Of a DNA stretch of 64,000 nucleotides, positions 33,104 to 44,008 are shown one piece after another. Below the pieces are notes generated by a model. It saw only the letters and a list, made by a program, of their open reading frames with translations. It was not told the DNA's origin and did not search any database. The DNA is from Siphonodentalium dalli (taxonomy: Eukaryota > Mollusca > Scaphopoda > Gadilida > Siphonodentaliidae): assembly GCA_032622095.1 (NCBI GenBank), contig CP136061.1, positions 65,163,127-65,227,126 on the forward strand. Direction: 5' to 3'. The number at the start of each line of letters is the position of its first letter. Positions within the stretch are counted from its first letter, which is position 1. A program made the translations under genes and the position numbers.

Positions 33104-35332
33104 CAAACAAGAGTTATTGCTTATAATTTAATCCATCATTTCACAAGATAACCACCATTAGTGGAAGGTAGAAGTATAACGAGCGTACAACTTTGAGATT
33201 ATTTCCGACGAAAGACATGTGAAGTTGAAGGAGACAACTGTCACTCAAAACATGTACTTATCGATTGATCAAGTGGCGTCAGCAATTCAATGTTTTTGAT
33301 TGGCTAGTCGCAACTGATTGCGCACCAGGCAGCTGGGATTGATATATTCGACCGTGGTGACAGTTAAGTTTTAATTGCCGTGTTTCATTTATTTGCAAAT
33401 GTTCAGTCTTGTTGATTTGTCTGGTTACCTGTGCATTGATGATTAGCAGCTAGTACGGTTATTGTCAAGGCAGTCTTACCCAACAAAATTATGTAGCAGC
33501 AATAGGAAGTATATAATAGTGTCAATTTTTTAAGCACTATAGGTATGGTCACTCGACTCTGCTGTCATTTCTGTAGAGGGAAAATAATCAAGAAATTTAA
33601 GTTATCAAGAAATAAACTTATTGGCAAAGTATGTGGCAGCTAATTGTTTTACAGTATTCCGTGGATTGACAGCTTATGATTAACTAATAGGCAAATAGTC
33701 CCATGAACATCCGTCATTTTTATTTGGGGAAACTTATCACTTACGGACTGTTATAAACACGATTATATTACTACAGTGATCATTTTAATTTTGATGTCAA
33801 GAATACTATTGCATGAGCGTTTTCCTGAATTATAAGAGACTTGTAAAATCTGGTGCTTTAAAACAGCGTCAAAATTCATGAGTAGATAGCTACCCTGATA
33901 GAGCCTGGAAAAAAATCTATGCATGGGGCACATTGTAGTCCTGCTTTCTATATAGACCTCCGAGAACAAGAATCGGCCATGAATGGTACATTATCTCTCT
34001 CTGGTACCTTATTTTAACAGTAGGTATGTTGTATAAGAGAACTTAGATATCACAGAAAATGACTATCAAAAACAGGGATCATATACACGTAAGAAGTAGG
34101 TTTACACAGCAATACCCGCCAATTGCATGACTATGCAGCGATAATGGTTGTGAGATCACAGAAGATAACAGCATGCACGAGACAAGATTGTATAATAACT
34201 GAGTGAAAATGAGCCCACCAGCGATCCCCAATGACATGGATACCACCCCCATTCTCAATTAAAACAAACTCAAATGGCCATACCAGACATATCTGTAGAC
34301 ACATGACCTTAAGTTATGTAAATCACTCAAGTCAGTTATTTTTGTGTATTTTACTATACATTAGTGGGGAATGTGGACCCATTCATACTGATAGACAGAT
34401 GTTTAAATTTTTTTAGTGTGCGATTTAACCTGAGCTATCAACAACCTCAATGTCTTTACCATACTATAAAGCTTTGAGCGGTTTCAACTGTGAAAGTTTG
34501 TAGTCATTTGTTCATTAATATTTCAATTTCTTTAGAACTATATCCCTTCATAATTATCAACAAGATTCTACACAATTAGAGGCCAATTATTAATGTTCAT
34601 TCGTTTAGTTAAAACCTGGCCAATTTTCATTAATTTTGACCAAACTTGGCCTGATTTGGATGGTATTAAAAGATACCTGATGATGAAATAAACCTTAAAA
34701 CTCATTCCTGAAAATTTTAAGTAGATGTGAATTGCTGAGCTGACCCATACTGGGCGTTGAACCTATGTTCACTTTGGCTAGCTCGCAGCCTTTCACTGTG
34801 ATAATGGCATCCCCTTTATAATATACAATCCCTTTTTTTTAATATATATATATCAGATTTATGGAGACACAGACTCATTATGAGTGTTTATTAATTCAAA
34901 TGTACTTGTTGCAGTGAGCGTGAACAAATTCTCAATTGCACATTGAGATGTCCCTCAACTCCGATCAAGCTTGAAAATCAGTTCCGATTTTCGCCCATAT
35001 CGGGGTTTGAACTCATGCCAACATCATCTAGCCCAGACTGTGATGATCTTATCTATGACATAACCACCACCTATACGAGGATATCCTTCGAAAAAACAGA
35101 ACCACACATGTGTATTAATGTGTTGAACGATCTCACAAAAGTTTGTTGTGGTTCAATGTTACGAGAGCTGCAAGGCAAAAGTTGTAACTTAAGGCATAAC
35201 AATCTTGTGCAATAAGTTCACCTCCTGTGTGGATCTGTATTTATTACACACCAACAGTCAATAATCATTAACAGCAACTGATTGTTTCTGCTTGGTATTC
35301 ATGCAAGTAGTACTATTCAACACAAAACAAGG
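33104..35332. other. No supported gene
   Basis: Short frames (33763-33969, 34231-34416, 34943-35215) have no domains. '(TA)n' near 34841. Two phrases resembling inverted B boxes (34747 and 34999) lack a matching A box. Confidence 0.4.
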
Positions 35333-35745
35333 TTAAATCCGAATTAACACTCCCAAATTACTATTTCTTTGGCTTTGGGGTAAAAAATATTTGATTCCAG
35401 TTGAGGAGCCCACCCATCAAAGCTCAGAGTGATCAGATATTGATTTTTTAAATATGTTATTACCCGAGATATGTAATTTTTGGTGGCCTGGTAAATAATC
35501 ATCAAGCCAACTCTGAAATCAAGCTGTTTTGGGTTTTAGATATTTGACAATCCGGCCAAAATTTGTTGCACAAAATGTTGATAAATAACACATTTTGGGC
35601 AATTTTATACTGTAGTTGACAGTGGTTAGCATTATTTTTTGGCAATTAATAGATTCAGATAACTGAATCAGCATATCAAGAAATGTTGTTGTTGTTGGAA
35701 TCTGAGGATACAGGGACCATCGAATCCGATTGATTATCTTTAATG
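35333..35745. mobile_element. F5 family copy 1
   Basis: Shares an ordered text with 54610-55013 and 59567-59983: 'taaaaaatatttgattcc', 'cccatcaaagctcagagtgatcagat', 'acattttgggcaattttatact', 'gttgttggaatctga', 'accatcgaatccgattga'. The ends are loosely inverted ('ttaaatccgaatt' / 'aatccgattgat'). No coding content. Confidence 0.7.
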
Positions 35746-36249
35746 TTTTAGAACTAGTTGGATTTTCGTGCATGTCTTCATATACATCAAGCAAGCTACT
35801 GACATTTCAGCTTACAAGTCATATCACAAGGTTAGTTTTAAAAGTGTAGGAAAGATAGCACAGGTGGTGGATATGACCAGGAAATCACTTGACTGTAGAA
35901 AACACTGACCACAGGAAAGCAACTAAGAAATTTGCCTAGGTTATCTTATCTTGCCTGTGCAGGGATGACAAATTCATGATTATCAGGATTTGCACCAGCT
36001 TCACCATCACTGGACAGCTTATTTTCGCCTAATGTGCCACAACAGGAAAAACAACATCTCTTAATACTCTTATAAGATCTGGTTTGATAATGAAAAATAA
36101 CTTAATACTACCCTGGATTGTGAATTGAAAATTCCGACAACCCTAACTAGATTTGAGACAGTACCAATGGAACAAGGATATGTACCATACCCCCCCCCCC
36201 CCCCCAATTAAGGCTACATTGTACACAAAGGGTAGCTATATTAACATAT
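35746..36249. other. No gene; C-run
   Basis: 18 C run at 36189. The segment 35820-35940 has phrases similar to 36710-36840 ('catatcacaa', 'ggaaagcaa', 'aaatttgcc'), perhaps one old repeat. Confidence 0.4.
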
Positions 36250-36530
36250 TTGTTTTCAAAGAAAAAAAACAACAAGGAATACATGCTCGGACCAAATTAT
36301 GCATGTTGCAAAACATTTCTAAGACAAAACAGGGGTATAACTCAACAAAAAAACAGTCGGATCAAGCTCATAATTGCAGGTACACAGGTTCCCATGGTAC
36401 AAAACATCTACGCCAAGATTTAAAAATAAATTTACTGAAAAATGTAGGAATACAAGCTCAGACAATGTTGCATCCACGGACGGACTGACAACGGATACCT
36501 ATGTACCCTCTCCCCTTTGTTATGGGGGGT
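36250..36530. repeat. Single unit related to 8895-9515 repeat
   Basis: 'ttatgcatgttgc', 'ataactcaacaaaaaa', 'cataattgcaggtacacagg', 'ttcccatggtac' and 'aaaatgtaggaatacaagctc' follow the order of the 9-kb tandem units, and the piece again ends in GACGGAC and a 'ggggtataat' phrase. Confidence 0.7.
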
Positions 36531-36944
36531 ATAATTATGAGACTCACTCTTCCTTTAACTTTTCATCAATCAGCATTCAACTTACCTGGAAGTAAAAAAG
36601 AAAGAAAATTAGAATAATGATACACCCACACACACGGACGGACGAACAACCTATGGCAATAGCTTTGGATTTGCTTATTGGTTTTTTTTGTCATCGTTTC
36701 GCCACTAGGCCATATCACAATGTTTTCAGTTTTATGGAAGGGCGGAAAGACCGGGCAGGGAGATCATTTCAGTGGGATATCACTCCACTGCATATAGAAA
36801 TTACGGACCCCCGGAAAGCAATTGGCAAATTTGCCCAGATATATTAATTAGATTACAATCCCTTTACATGTATCACAAATTTGCCCCTATTGGGATTCGA
36901 AACAGCAGTTCAGGCATTAATATTTGCCAAGTGATGACGATCAT
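36531..36944. other. No recognisable feature
   Basis: Frames at 36617-36847 and 36772-36996 lack domains. Confidence 0.4.
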
Positions 36945-37352
36945 CAAGCCTGCAAATAGTGAGTGTCATTTGCAGAATGAGGTCCCCAGAGGGTGAATTT
37001 AGTGATACTATCCCGCACAGTGGTCGAGCATCACAAAACTCACCATCTGGGGAGCTCATTCTGCTTAAGCCTCATCTTCTGGGAAGTATCTATAGTCTCA
37101 AATTTACATTGTTTAAGTTACTTTTTCCCTTCTGGGAAGTTTCTAGATTAATAGATAAAATGCATAATCGAGGTGCCCAATGGGTGAAATCACCAACTGG
37201 GAAAATTAAATCCCGTAGCAGTTAAGGCCTAAGCAGAATGAGGTTCCCAGATGGTGAATTTGGTGATGCTAACCTGCCATGCGGGATAGCATCAATAAAT
37301 TCACCCTCTGGGGACCTCATTCTGCAAATGACAGACACTATCTGCAGACTTG
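36945..37352. mobile_element. hAT-M copy, 408 bp
   Basis: Begins CAAGCCTGCAAATAGTG and ends with the inverse 'actatctgcagacttg'. Flanking 8-mers ACGATCAT (36937-36944) and ACCATCAT (37353-37360) match at 7 of 8. It contains two inner foldbacks built from 'cagaatgaggt..ccagagggtgaattt' and its inverse. Confidence 0.8.
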
Positions 37353-37895
37353 ACCATCATATGAGAAGCACAGGTACCTGTGATCAGAATAATTCAGACA
37401 ATAAAGGCACCAGCCAAGGGAATAGGTGATGAAACGCTATACCCATACCCAAACTGAAAGCAGCGACCCCTACGTAAGTGCTCAATAGAACACTACCAGA
37501 GAGCAGGTACTTCCATGAGGTGGAGCTTCGATATTTGTAGACTGGAAAGTTCCAATAAAAAGTTCTATTCCAGTGCTAATGAATATGGAAATATATTCAT
37601 CTGTGAGCTATTTTTTTCAAATTCTCAACACCGAGGTGATCTTTTGTTCCTCTGCACCTTCTATAATCCCTGTTAGGTCTGAATCAGACAAGGGTAAAAA
37701 GACACTCATACAATTAGTAGTAAATTATGTCCAATATTTGAATGGAATTGACTCATGGCAGTGGTCTATTCGGTGTATTGAGGGGACATATATCTGCCTT
37801 GCAGCTTGACCCATACCATGTTCTCCTGTTTGAGCACAATTTCTTAACTTTTAGTCAGCACAAATTCAGTTAAATACTCAAATTAGTGAAATGAA
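37353..37895. other. Pre-insertion flank of the Copia element
   Basis: No feature supported. Ends in the target TGCAT. Confidence 0.4.
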
Positions 37896-37900
37896 TGCAT
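37896..37900. repeat. Copia target-site duplication, left
   Basis: TGCAT directly before the 5' LTR; the same five bases follow the 3' LTR at 42715-42719. Five bases is the usual Copia duplication length. Confidence 0.9.
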
Positions 37901-38072
37901 TGTTAATATGACCGGCCGTGCACGGCAAAAGGATATCTGACCGGACTGACCGGAAGTTGTTTCGCAGAAGTACTCGGTAAAACCGAAAGCGAGGCGGCTC
38001 TTGTGCGTAAAGTACTCGTGGGAATACAGACAATTGCTGTGACTAAAAGACCCAGACCACTAGTAAGTAACA
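37901..38072 (+). repeat. 5' LTR, 172 bp
   Basis: Starts TGTTAATATG and ends GTAAGTAACA. It contains a perfect 12-base palindrome GCCGTGCACGGC (37915-37926) and a repeated 'gaccgg'. No clear TATA box is seen inside; promoter position is unknown. The LTR is GC-richer than its surroundings. Confidence 0.95.
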
Positions 38073-38073
38073 G

Positions 38074-38084
38074 TGGTAGCAGAG
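38074..38084 (+). promoter_or_regulatory. Primer binding site, initiator tRNA-Met
   Basis: TGGTAGCAGAG, 11 bases, starting one base after the 5' LTR, is the complement of the 3' end of animal initiator tRNA-Met including its CCA. Minus-strand DNA synthesis would start here. Confidence 0.85.
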
Positions 38085-38099
38085 CGAGGTTGTTCGATA

Positions 38100-41000
38100 A
38101 TGGCATCGAACATGAATAACTACAAACAACCGCCGAGATTCACGACAGATTTGCCGTATGAGAAATGGAAAAACGAACTTGCAATCTGGAAATTAGTTAC
38201 GGATTTAGAAGCAAAAAAAATTGGCCCGGTAGTAGCCCTGTCTCTCACAGGTAAAGCACGCGAAGTTGCTCTTGGTGTACCTGCCGCGGATTTAGCTAAG
38301 GACACTGGTTTAGCTACATTATTGACAGCGTTAGATGAAGTTTACAAAGGTGATGCAAAGGATGAAGCTTACAAAGCATATCGTGATTTTGAAACTTTCA
38401 AAAGGACAGAAAATAGTAAGATGCATGATTACATCACTGAGTACGAACTCCTCTACAAAAGATACAAAGAACATGATTTAGTTCTATCGGATGCAGTTTT
38501 AGCTTTTCGTCTGTTGGACAATGCTAACCTTGAAACAAAAGAGAGACAGTTAGTGTTAACAGCTTGCAGTGATGTCACATTCAAATCGATGAAATCTGCA
38601 CTGAAACGTATTTTTGGTGACTCGGCAGGTGATGGGACTTTGGATTCAAAATGTGATGTTTCTGGAATCAAGTTGGAGTCTCAAAGTGTTTGTTATGCTG
38701 AGAGAAGAGGTGCCTTTTCAAACAAGTATCGTGGTCGTGGCTATCAGTCCCATGCTAGTAGTGATGCAAATTCTTACAGTCGTGGTCGTGGCTATCAGTC
38801 CCATGCTAGTAGTGATGCAAATTCTTACAGTCATGCTTCAAATAATTCCAACCTAAAGGGTACTAATCCACTAAATAGATTTGGTAAGAGATCTCGCTGC
38901 ACATGCTGTGATTCTTTGTTTCATTGGTACAAGGCCTGTCCTCATCGAAAGGATCATTCGTCTGAGTCTGTTAATGCTACGATGGACGTCGGTTCAGAAC
39001 AGTTTGAGTCTGTTAATATAACTCTCTTCAGTAATGATTGTCAGAAGTTTGAACCAAATGAGATTTTTGTGGCTGAATCTTTCTGTGCTGCAGTTATTGA
39101 TACGGCATGCACTAAAACAGTGTGTGGAACTGATTGGCTTTGCAATTATTTGAAACACTTGTCTTCAAGTGATCAGAGCAGTGTATCACGGTGCGATAGT
39201 CATCAAGAGTTCAGATTTGGTGATGGTGTGCGTGTCGTTTCTAAGGAGAATGTTGTCTTCCCAGCTGTAGTAGGTTCGACAAATTGCTACATATCAAGTG
39301 AAGTTGTTGATTGTAATATTCCTCTGCTTTTAAGTAAAGAGTCTCTAAAGCGGGCCCAGACAAAACTTGATCTCAGTTGTGATAAAGCTTGGATGTTCGG
39401 AAAAGATGTTAAACTAGAATTTACATCAAGTGGTCATTACTGTGTTGATCTACTGCCCAAGTCAGCTACCGGTAGTAAACAAGAATGTGAAACTAATGAA
39501 GTCTTAGCAGTGTCTATAGATAGTGAAGAAGAAATGATAAAACTTCATAAACAGTTTGGACATGCATCCATTGATAGACTTTTATCGCTTCTCAAGAAGG
39601 CTGGGATTACAGATAAGGATGTTCATCAGAGAATGAAGGATGTTGTCAACAAATGTGACACATGTGCCAAGTACAGGCGACCTCAACCAAAACCAGCTGT
39701 TTGCTTACCGCTAGCACAAACATTCAATCAGATGGTTGCCATGGACCTACATGAACTAAAAAAGGGCATTTGGTATCTTCACATGATCGATTTATTTTCC
39801 AGATATAGTGCTGCATGTATTATCAAAACTAAAAAGACAGGTGTTATTGTGCAGAAGTTTCTACAACATTGGGTCAGTCTCCATGGACCACCGACTTTCT
39901 GCCTCACTGACAATGGCGGTGAATTTGTTTCGACGGAGTTCCACGATATGGCAGAAAATTTGAACATAACAGTCAGAACCACTGCAGCAGAAAGTGCTTG
40001 GAGCAATGGGATTGTTGAGAGACATAATGGTGTGCTAACAGGAATTCTCAACAAGGTATTATGTGATGTTACCACTGATTTGGAGACAGCTTTGGCTTGG
40101 GCGTTAAATGCTAAGAACTCTTTAGCGAATACTCATGGGTTTAGTCCATACCAGCTTGTTTATGGCGAGAACTGTATACTACCTTCTATCCTAACAGATG
40201 AATTACCCGCTTTGGAAGCAACAACTATGAGTGAGCATGTTGCTAGGCATTTGTCGTCACTACATGCATCAAGAAGAGCATTTATGGAGAATGAAACCTC
40301 AGAGAGAATCAGAAGAGCTCTTCGTAAACAAACAAGGAACTACGATCATTTTTCTACAGGTGACCTTGTATATTATAAACGTTTGCATGATGATAAATGG
40401 AAAGGACCTGGTGTGGTGATTGGCGAAGATGGGATGGTCGTATTCGTCAGACATGGAGGTACCTATGTGAGGGTTCATAAATGTAGGCTGTCAAAAGCGC
40501 CCAGTAGGTCTAGCATTCAAAATATCTATCCTCCTGTGCCAGAGCTGGGTGATGACAATGGAAATTCGATGAGTGACTACTCTTTACCGTTGAATGAAAA
40601 TGTTTATCAACAGGATTCAGATGATGAATTGGCACAAACTGATGAGTTGGAGGTTCCTCCTATAGACGTGACAGTTCAGAGTCAGGCTCAACCTAGAAAT
40701 GTATGTACGCCTGAAGTAGGTCAGCATATTAAGTTCAATGTTGGCGATATTTCAACGACTGTGAAGGTTTTATCGAGAGCTGGTAAAGCTACTGGAAAGA
40801 ACAAGAATTGGTTCAATGTTGAGTTTACCGATCCTGTTAACAAAGTTGGTACGAAGTGTTCCATGGATTTTGCAACGTTAGAAGATCCACAGATTGTACA
40901 GTCAGACGATGGAAATGCACAGCATGATGAAGAGATTGTTATGGTGCTTGAAGATATTGACTTTCAGCAAGCAAAAGATGATGAAATGTCTGAATGGAAA

Positions 41001-42434
41001 AAGTATGCTGTCTACGAAGAGGTTCCAAACAATGGTCAGAAATGTATTTCAACCAGATGGGTATGTAGTCTGAAAGATACACCTGAAGGACAAATAAAGA
41101 AAGCCCGCCTCGTAGCAAGAGGGTTTGAGGATTTGGAGAAAGATTCAGTAGAGAAAGACTCACCCACCTGTTCAAAAGAATCACTGAGGGTAATGTTAGC
41201 GGTAATGGCTCAGAAGTCCTGGACACCAAAATCGATGGATGTTAAAAAAGCCTTCCTGCAGGGATCAAATGTTTCCAGAGATATTTATCTACGTCCGCCG
41301 AGAGAAGTTCCCAATTGTAAAGACATTCTGTGGCATCTAAACAAATGTATTTATGGGCTTTGTGAGGCTTCACTATTTTGGTACAACAAGGTCAAATCGG
41401 TTATGTTGAGCACTGGAGCTTCTATTTCAGCAATTGATCCAGCAGTTTTTTATTGGATTTGTGGTCAACAAGTATTTGGTGTGTTAGCTTGTCACGTGGA
41501 TCATTTTGTTTGGGCAGGGGATTGTGGATTTGAGGATAAGGTTGTAGAAGTAATTAGGAAAAGCTTGCATATCGGCAGAGAGGAATCTGATTCATTCAAG
41601 TATGTTGGTTTGCACATTGGTCTTGAAGATAGTCATATTTCTCTTGATCAGATAGAATATTCTAATCATTTACAACCTATAAGAATTGGAAAGGAGAGAT
41701 CTATGCAAAAGGAATCGTTGTTGGACAGTAACGAAGTACAGTCATTAAGATCCAAGGCAGGACAGCTCCTATGGCTCGCTGGACAATCTCGACCTGATAT
41801 AATGTTTGATGCTTGTTGTCTGGTCTCATCTATTTGTAATGCCAAAGTTGAGAGTTTGCTTGAATTTAATAAGATTTTAAAGAAAGTTAAAGCAGAGTTG
41901 GTCAGGGTTAAGTTTTGGCATCTTGGTGCAGAGAAGTCTGTAAAAATGGTTGTGTTTAGTGATGCATCGCTTGGCAATTTATCGGATGGTAAAAGTCAAG
42001 GTGGTTATCTAATTTTGCTGAAAGGTGAAAATGGCAAAGCTTCAATCATATCATGGCAGTCCAAAAGACTTAGAAGAGTTGCTCGAAGTACTTTAACTTC
42101 TGAGACTTTAGCCATGTCGGAGGCTGTGGATTGTGGTATTTATCTGGCGCAACTATACACCGAGTTGATATATGGCAAATCATGTCCTAATGTACTGAAC
42201 ATTGAATGTATAACAGATAATCATTCCTTGTATGATAATGTTCATACAAACAACATGACATGTGAGAAACGGCTCAGAATAGACATAGCAGGCTTACGAG
42301 AGCTTCTACAAACAAAACAGATTTCTGACATCAAATGGAGTCCATCTAAAGATCAGTTAGCGGACTGCCTAACGAAGAAGGGTGCGTCCCCTTTGAGTTT
42401 GTTAAAGCTCATGGAGGATGGAAAGTTTGAGTAA
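38100..42434 (+). CDS. gag-pol: Copia gag-pol polyprotein
   Basis: 1444 residues in one frame, stop at 42432-42434. The first ATG (38100) follows the primer site; the frame extends up to 38073 but only from GTG through the primer site, so ATG 38100 is preferred. Domains: gag about 1-200; a 17-residue tandem repeat at 211-244; CCHC knuckle C267-C270-H275-C280; aspartic protease at D334 (D-T-A, then C-G); integrase zinc site H483, H488, C519, C522; catalytic D549, D604, E640 (spacing x35); reverse transcriptase from about 980, with M-D-V-K-K-A-F around D1047 and the active-site box H-V-D-H at 1132-1135; RNase H with D1288, E1335, D1373 and D1422. The polyprotein is cut by its protease to build the particle and enzymes that copy the RNA and integrate the DNA. 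Oddity: the second Asp of the RT x-x-D-D box is His1135 (CAT at 41502), which should cripple polymerisation. All other key residues look intact. No gag/pol frameshift or stop exists, so the Gag:Pol ratio must be set by other means such as splicing or processing. Confidence 0.95.
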   Translation: MASNMNNYKQPPRFTTDLPYEKWKNELAIWKLVTDLEAKKIGPVVALSLTGKAREVALGVPAADLAKDTGLATLLTALDEVYKGDAKDEAYKAYRDFETFKRTENSKMHDYITEYELLYKRYKEHDLVLSDAVLAFRLLDNANLETKERQLVLTACSDVTFKSMKSALKRIFGDSAGDGTLDSKCDVSGIKLESQSVCYAERRGAFSNKYRGRGYQSHASSDANSYSRGRGYQSHASSDANSYSHASNNSNLKGTNPLNRFGKRSRCTCCDSLFHWYKACPHRKDHSSESVNATMDVGSEQFESVNITLFSNDCQKFEPNEIFVAESFCAAVIDTACTKTVCGTDWLCNYLKHLSSSDQSSVSRCDSHQEFRFGDGVRVVSKENVVFPAVVGSTNCYISSEVVDCNIPLLLSKESLKRAQTKLDLSCDKAWMFGKDVKLEFTSSGHYCVDLLPKSATGSKQECETNEVLAVSIDSEEEMIKLHKQFGHASIDRLLSLLKKAGITDKDVHQRMKDVVNKCDTCAKYRRPQPKPAVCLPLAQTFNQMVAMDLHELKKGIWYLHMIDLFSRYSAACIIKTKKTGVIVQKFLQHWVSLHGPPTFCLTDNGGEFVSTEFHDMAENLNITVRTTAAESAWSNGIVERHNGVLTGILNKVLCDVTTDLETALAWALNAKNSLANTHGFSPYQLVYGENCILPSILTDELPALEATTMSEHVARHLSSLHASRRAFMENETSERIRRALRKQTRNYDHFSTGDLVYYKRLHDDKWKGPGVVIGEDGMVVFVRHGGTYVRVHKCRLSKAPSRSSIQNIYPPVPELGDDNGNSMSDYSLPLNENVYQQDSDDELAQTDELEVPPIDVTVQSQAQPRNVCTPEVGQHIKFNVGDISTTVKVLSRAGKATGKNKNWFNVEFTDPVNKVGTKCSMDFATLEDPQIVQSDDGNAQHDEEIVMVLEDIDFQQAKDDEMSEWKKYAVYEEVPNNGQKCISTRWVCSLKDTPEGQIKKARLVARGFEDLEKDSVEKDSPTCSKESLRVMLAVMAQKSWTPKSMDVKKAFLQGSNVSRDIYLRPPREVPNCKDILWHLNKCIYGLCEASLFWYNKVKSVMLSTGASISAIDPAVFYWICGQQVFGVLACHVDHFVWAGDCGFEDKVVEVIRKSLHIGREESDSFKYVGLHIGLEDSHISLDQIEYSNHLQPIRIGKERSMQKESLLDSNEVQSLRSKAGQLLWLAGQSRPDIMFDACCLVSSICNAKVESLLEFNKILKKVKAELVRVKFWHLGAEKSVKMVVFSDASLGNLSDGKSQGGYLILLKGENGKASIISWQSKRLRRVARSTLTSETLAMSEAVDCGIYLAQLYTELIYGKSCPNVLNIECITDNHSLYDNVHTNNMTCEKRLRIDIAGLRELLQTKQISDIKWSPSKDQLADCLTKKGASPLSLLKLMEDGKFE
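38730..38831 (+). repeat. 51-bp perfect tandem duplication inside gag
   Basis: 38730-38780 is repeated without visible change at 38781-38831, adding 17 residues (R-G-R-G-Y-Q-S-H...) just before the CCHC knuckle. It keeps the frame. The basic RGRG stretch could help RNA binding. Confidence 0.95.
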
Positions 42435-42529
42435 ATGCCAATGGACTTAATGTGTAAATAATGTAAAATATTCTCAATTGTGCGTGTTGTTGGACTACAT
42501 GTGTATGTATAGTTTTCGTATAAAAAGAC
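42435..42529 (+). other. Copia 3' untranslated region
   Basis: 95 bases between the stop codon and the purine tract. Contains a TATA-like GTATAAAAAG at 42519-42528, outside the LTR, whose use is unclear. Confidence 0.6.
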
Positions 42530-42542
42530 AGAGAGAGTGGAG
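42530..42542 (+). promoter_or_regulatory. Polypurine tract
   Basis: AGAGAGAGTGGAG, purine-rich except one T, directly before the 3' LTR: the expected primer for plus-strand DNA synthesis. Confidence 0.8.
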
Positions 42543-42714
42543 TGTTAATATGACCGGCCGTGCACGGCAAAAGGATATCTGACCGGACTGACCGGAAGTT
42601 GTTTCGCAGAAGTACTCGGTAAAACCGAAAGCGAGGCGGCTCTTGTGCGTAAAGTACTCGTGGGAATACAGACAATTGCTGTGACTAAAAGACCCAGACC
42701 ACTAGTAAGTAACA
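42543..42714 (+). repeat. 3' LTR, 172 bp
   Basis: Same length and, as read by eye, the same sequence as the 5' LTR. A minus-strand frame crosses both LTRs and is only a shadow. Confidence 0.95.
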
Positions 42715-42719
42715 TGCAT
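42715..42719. repeat. Copia target-site duplication, right
   Basis: TGCAT, identical to 37896-37900. Confidence 0.9.
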
Positions 42720-44000
42720 GTCGGCGATTGCTTATATCCGGAGTCTATAAAATAAGTATTGATCAATCAAATCTGGTAGATTTGCACAGAAAAACCAGCA
42801 CATTCAATTTCTGCTGACCAGCCCACGCATTGAAACCCAATAGATTGCCCACACATTGAAACCCAATAGCAACTCATTTGTCCAATTTACCATAAGCACA
42901 CACTGACCAAATCCTCTTTACACATTCACCTGCATTGAATATGGAGTTATCGGCTGGTAAAACTCATGCACTAATCAGCATTTCATCTCAGAAATAGCTT
43001 AAATAATTTTTTATTTTTTTTAATAATATTTTTATTGAACAACATTTGAACATACGTATACATAGCTAATACAAGTTACATCTAAAGAATGCATTAATAT
43101 GCAGACACACGCCTATCGCTCTGTCTTGCGCTCTCTACAGACATACCAGCTTTCATACGTGACTTACATACAATCCCGACTGAGGCCATGTTCACGAACC
43201 GGGATACCCTGTCAGGGGAATACGTAGCATTTGACTTACATGTCAAAGATTTGCTAAATATGGAGTATAAACTACAAGTATTATTTTCAGTCATTGTATA
43301 TTGGACAGTTTCGAAGCCTGGAAATATATATGTGCTCATGGAATTTTAGAGATTTCAGACATACAATATAAAAATATTTTTAAGGGTCAACTGTGTAATC
43401 GGTATTTGTGTTTAGTATCTAAAATCATATGTTCTAATGCTAAAATAATATACATTAAGAATTCAAGATATATCAGCTTAAATAAGTTGATTCAAGGATA
43501 CAGACAGCTAATTTATTCCAAAGGCCAAGAAAGTAACCAGGATTCTAAATATTGGAGCCCTAGGTATACAACATGTATTTAATAGTGGGGTGCAGACTAT
43601 ACATGTATGGAAGATACAGGGAGCCAATCACAAGGACAATTCAGGAAAAGGGAATCAAGCTTCAAGACATTTTAGTTACCTACTTTTCATGCTCTTTCAG
43701 CTGATATGTAAAGACTGTTAAAGATTTTACAATCACACTATTTTCGTTAAAGTGAAATTTTGCGTGTTGATATCATTATTACAAAAATCTGTTACATTGA
43801 TTTGTCAACAAACATATCACTATCGCATACTAAATTCAAATATTTTAGTGTAAATGTGATTTTTAGAATATCTTTCAATACTTTGATCTATTCCAATATT
43901 TAGTGTCAAGTTTTGATTAGAGATGCATTATACAATTCGATGGTCACTGTATCATCCAGTTACAACCACAATGGAAGTTCAGCAAAAGCCAAATTAGTTA
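42720..44000. other. No supported gene
   Basis: 'cacacattgaaacccaatag' phrase doubled near 42830. The frame at 43301-43582 has no domain. Confidence 0.4.
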
Positions 44001-44008
44001 TCCAAATT

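Larger units (their letters stand above)
37901..42714 (+). mobile_element. Complete Ty1/Copia LTR retrotransposon, 4814 bp
   Basis: All structural parts are visible: two 172-bp LTRs that look identical by eye, TG...CA ends, a TGCAT target duplication, a tRNA primer site one base after the 5' LTR, one gag-pol frame, and a purine-rich tract before the 3' LTR. Integrase precedes reverse transcriptase, which defines Copia rather than Gypsy. The very short LTRs, 4.8-kb length and single frame are reminiscent of the GalEA-type Copia elements of aquatic animals (recalled, not tested). Identical LTRs imply a recent insertion. The RT box carries a suspect substitution, see the gene. Confidence 0.97.

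Noticed and set aside
34740-35010. Inverted B-box-like phrases as minus-strand SINEs
   Set aside because: No A box at the right distance, no tail, no duplication.
38073-38099. GTG at 38073 as the gag-pol start
   Set aside because: It overlaps the tRNA primer site; the ATG at 38100 is the first standard start.
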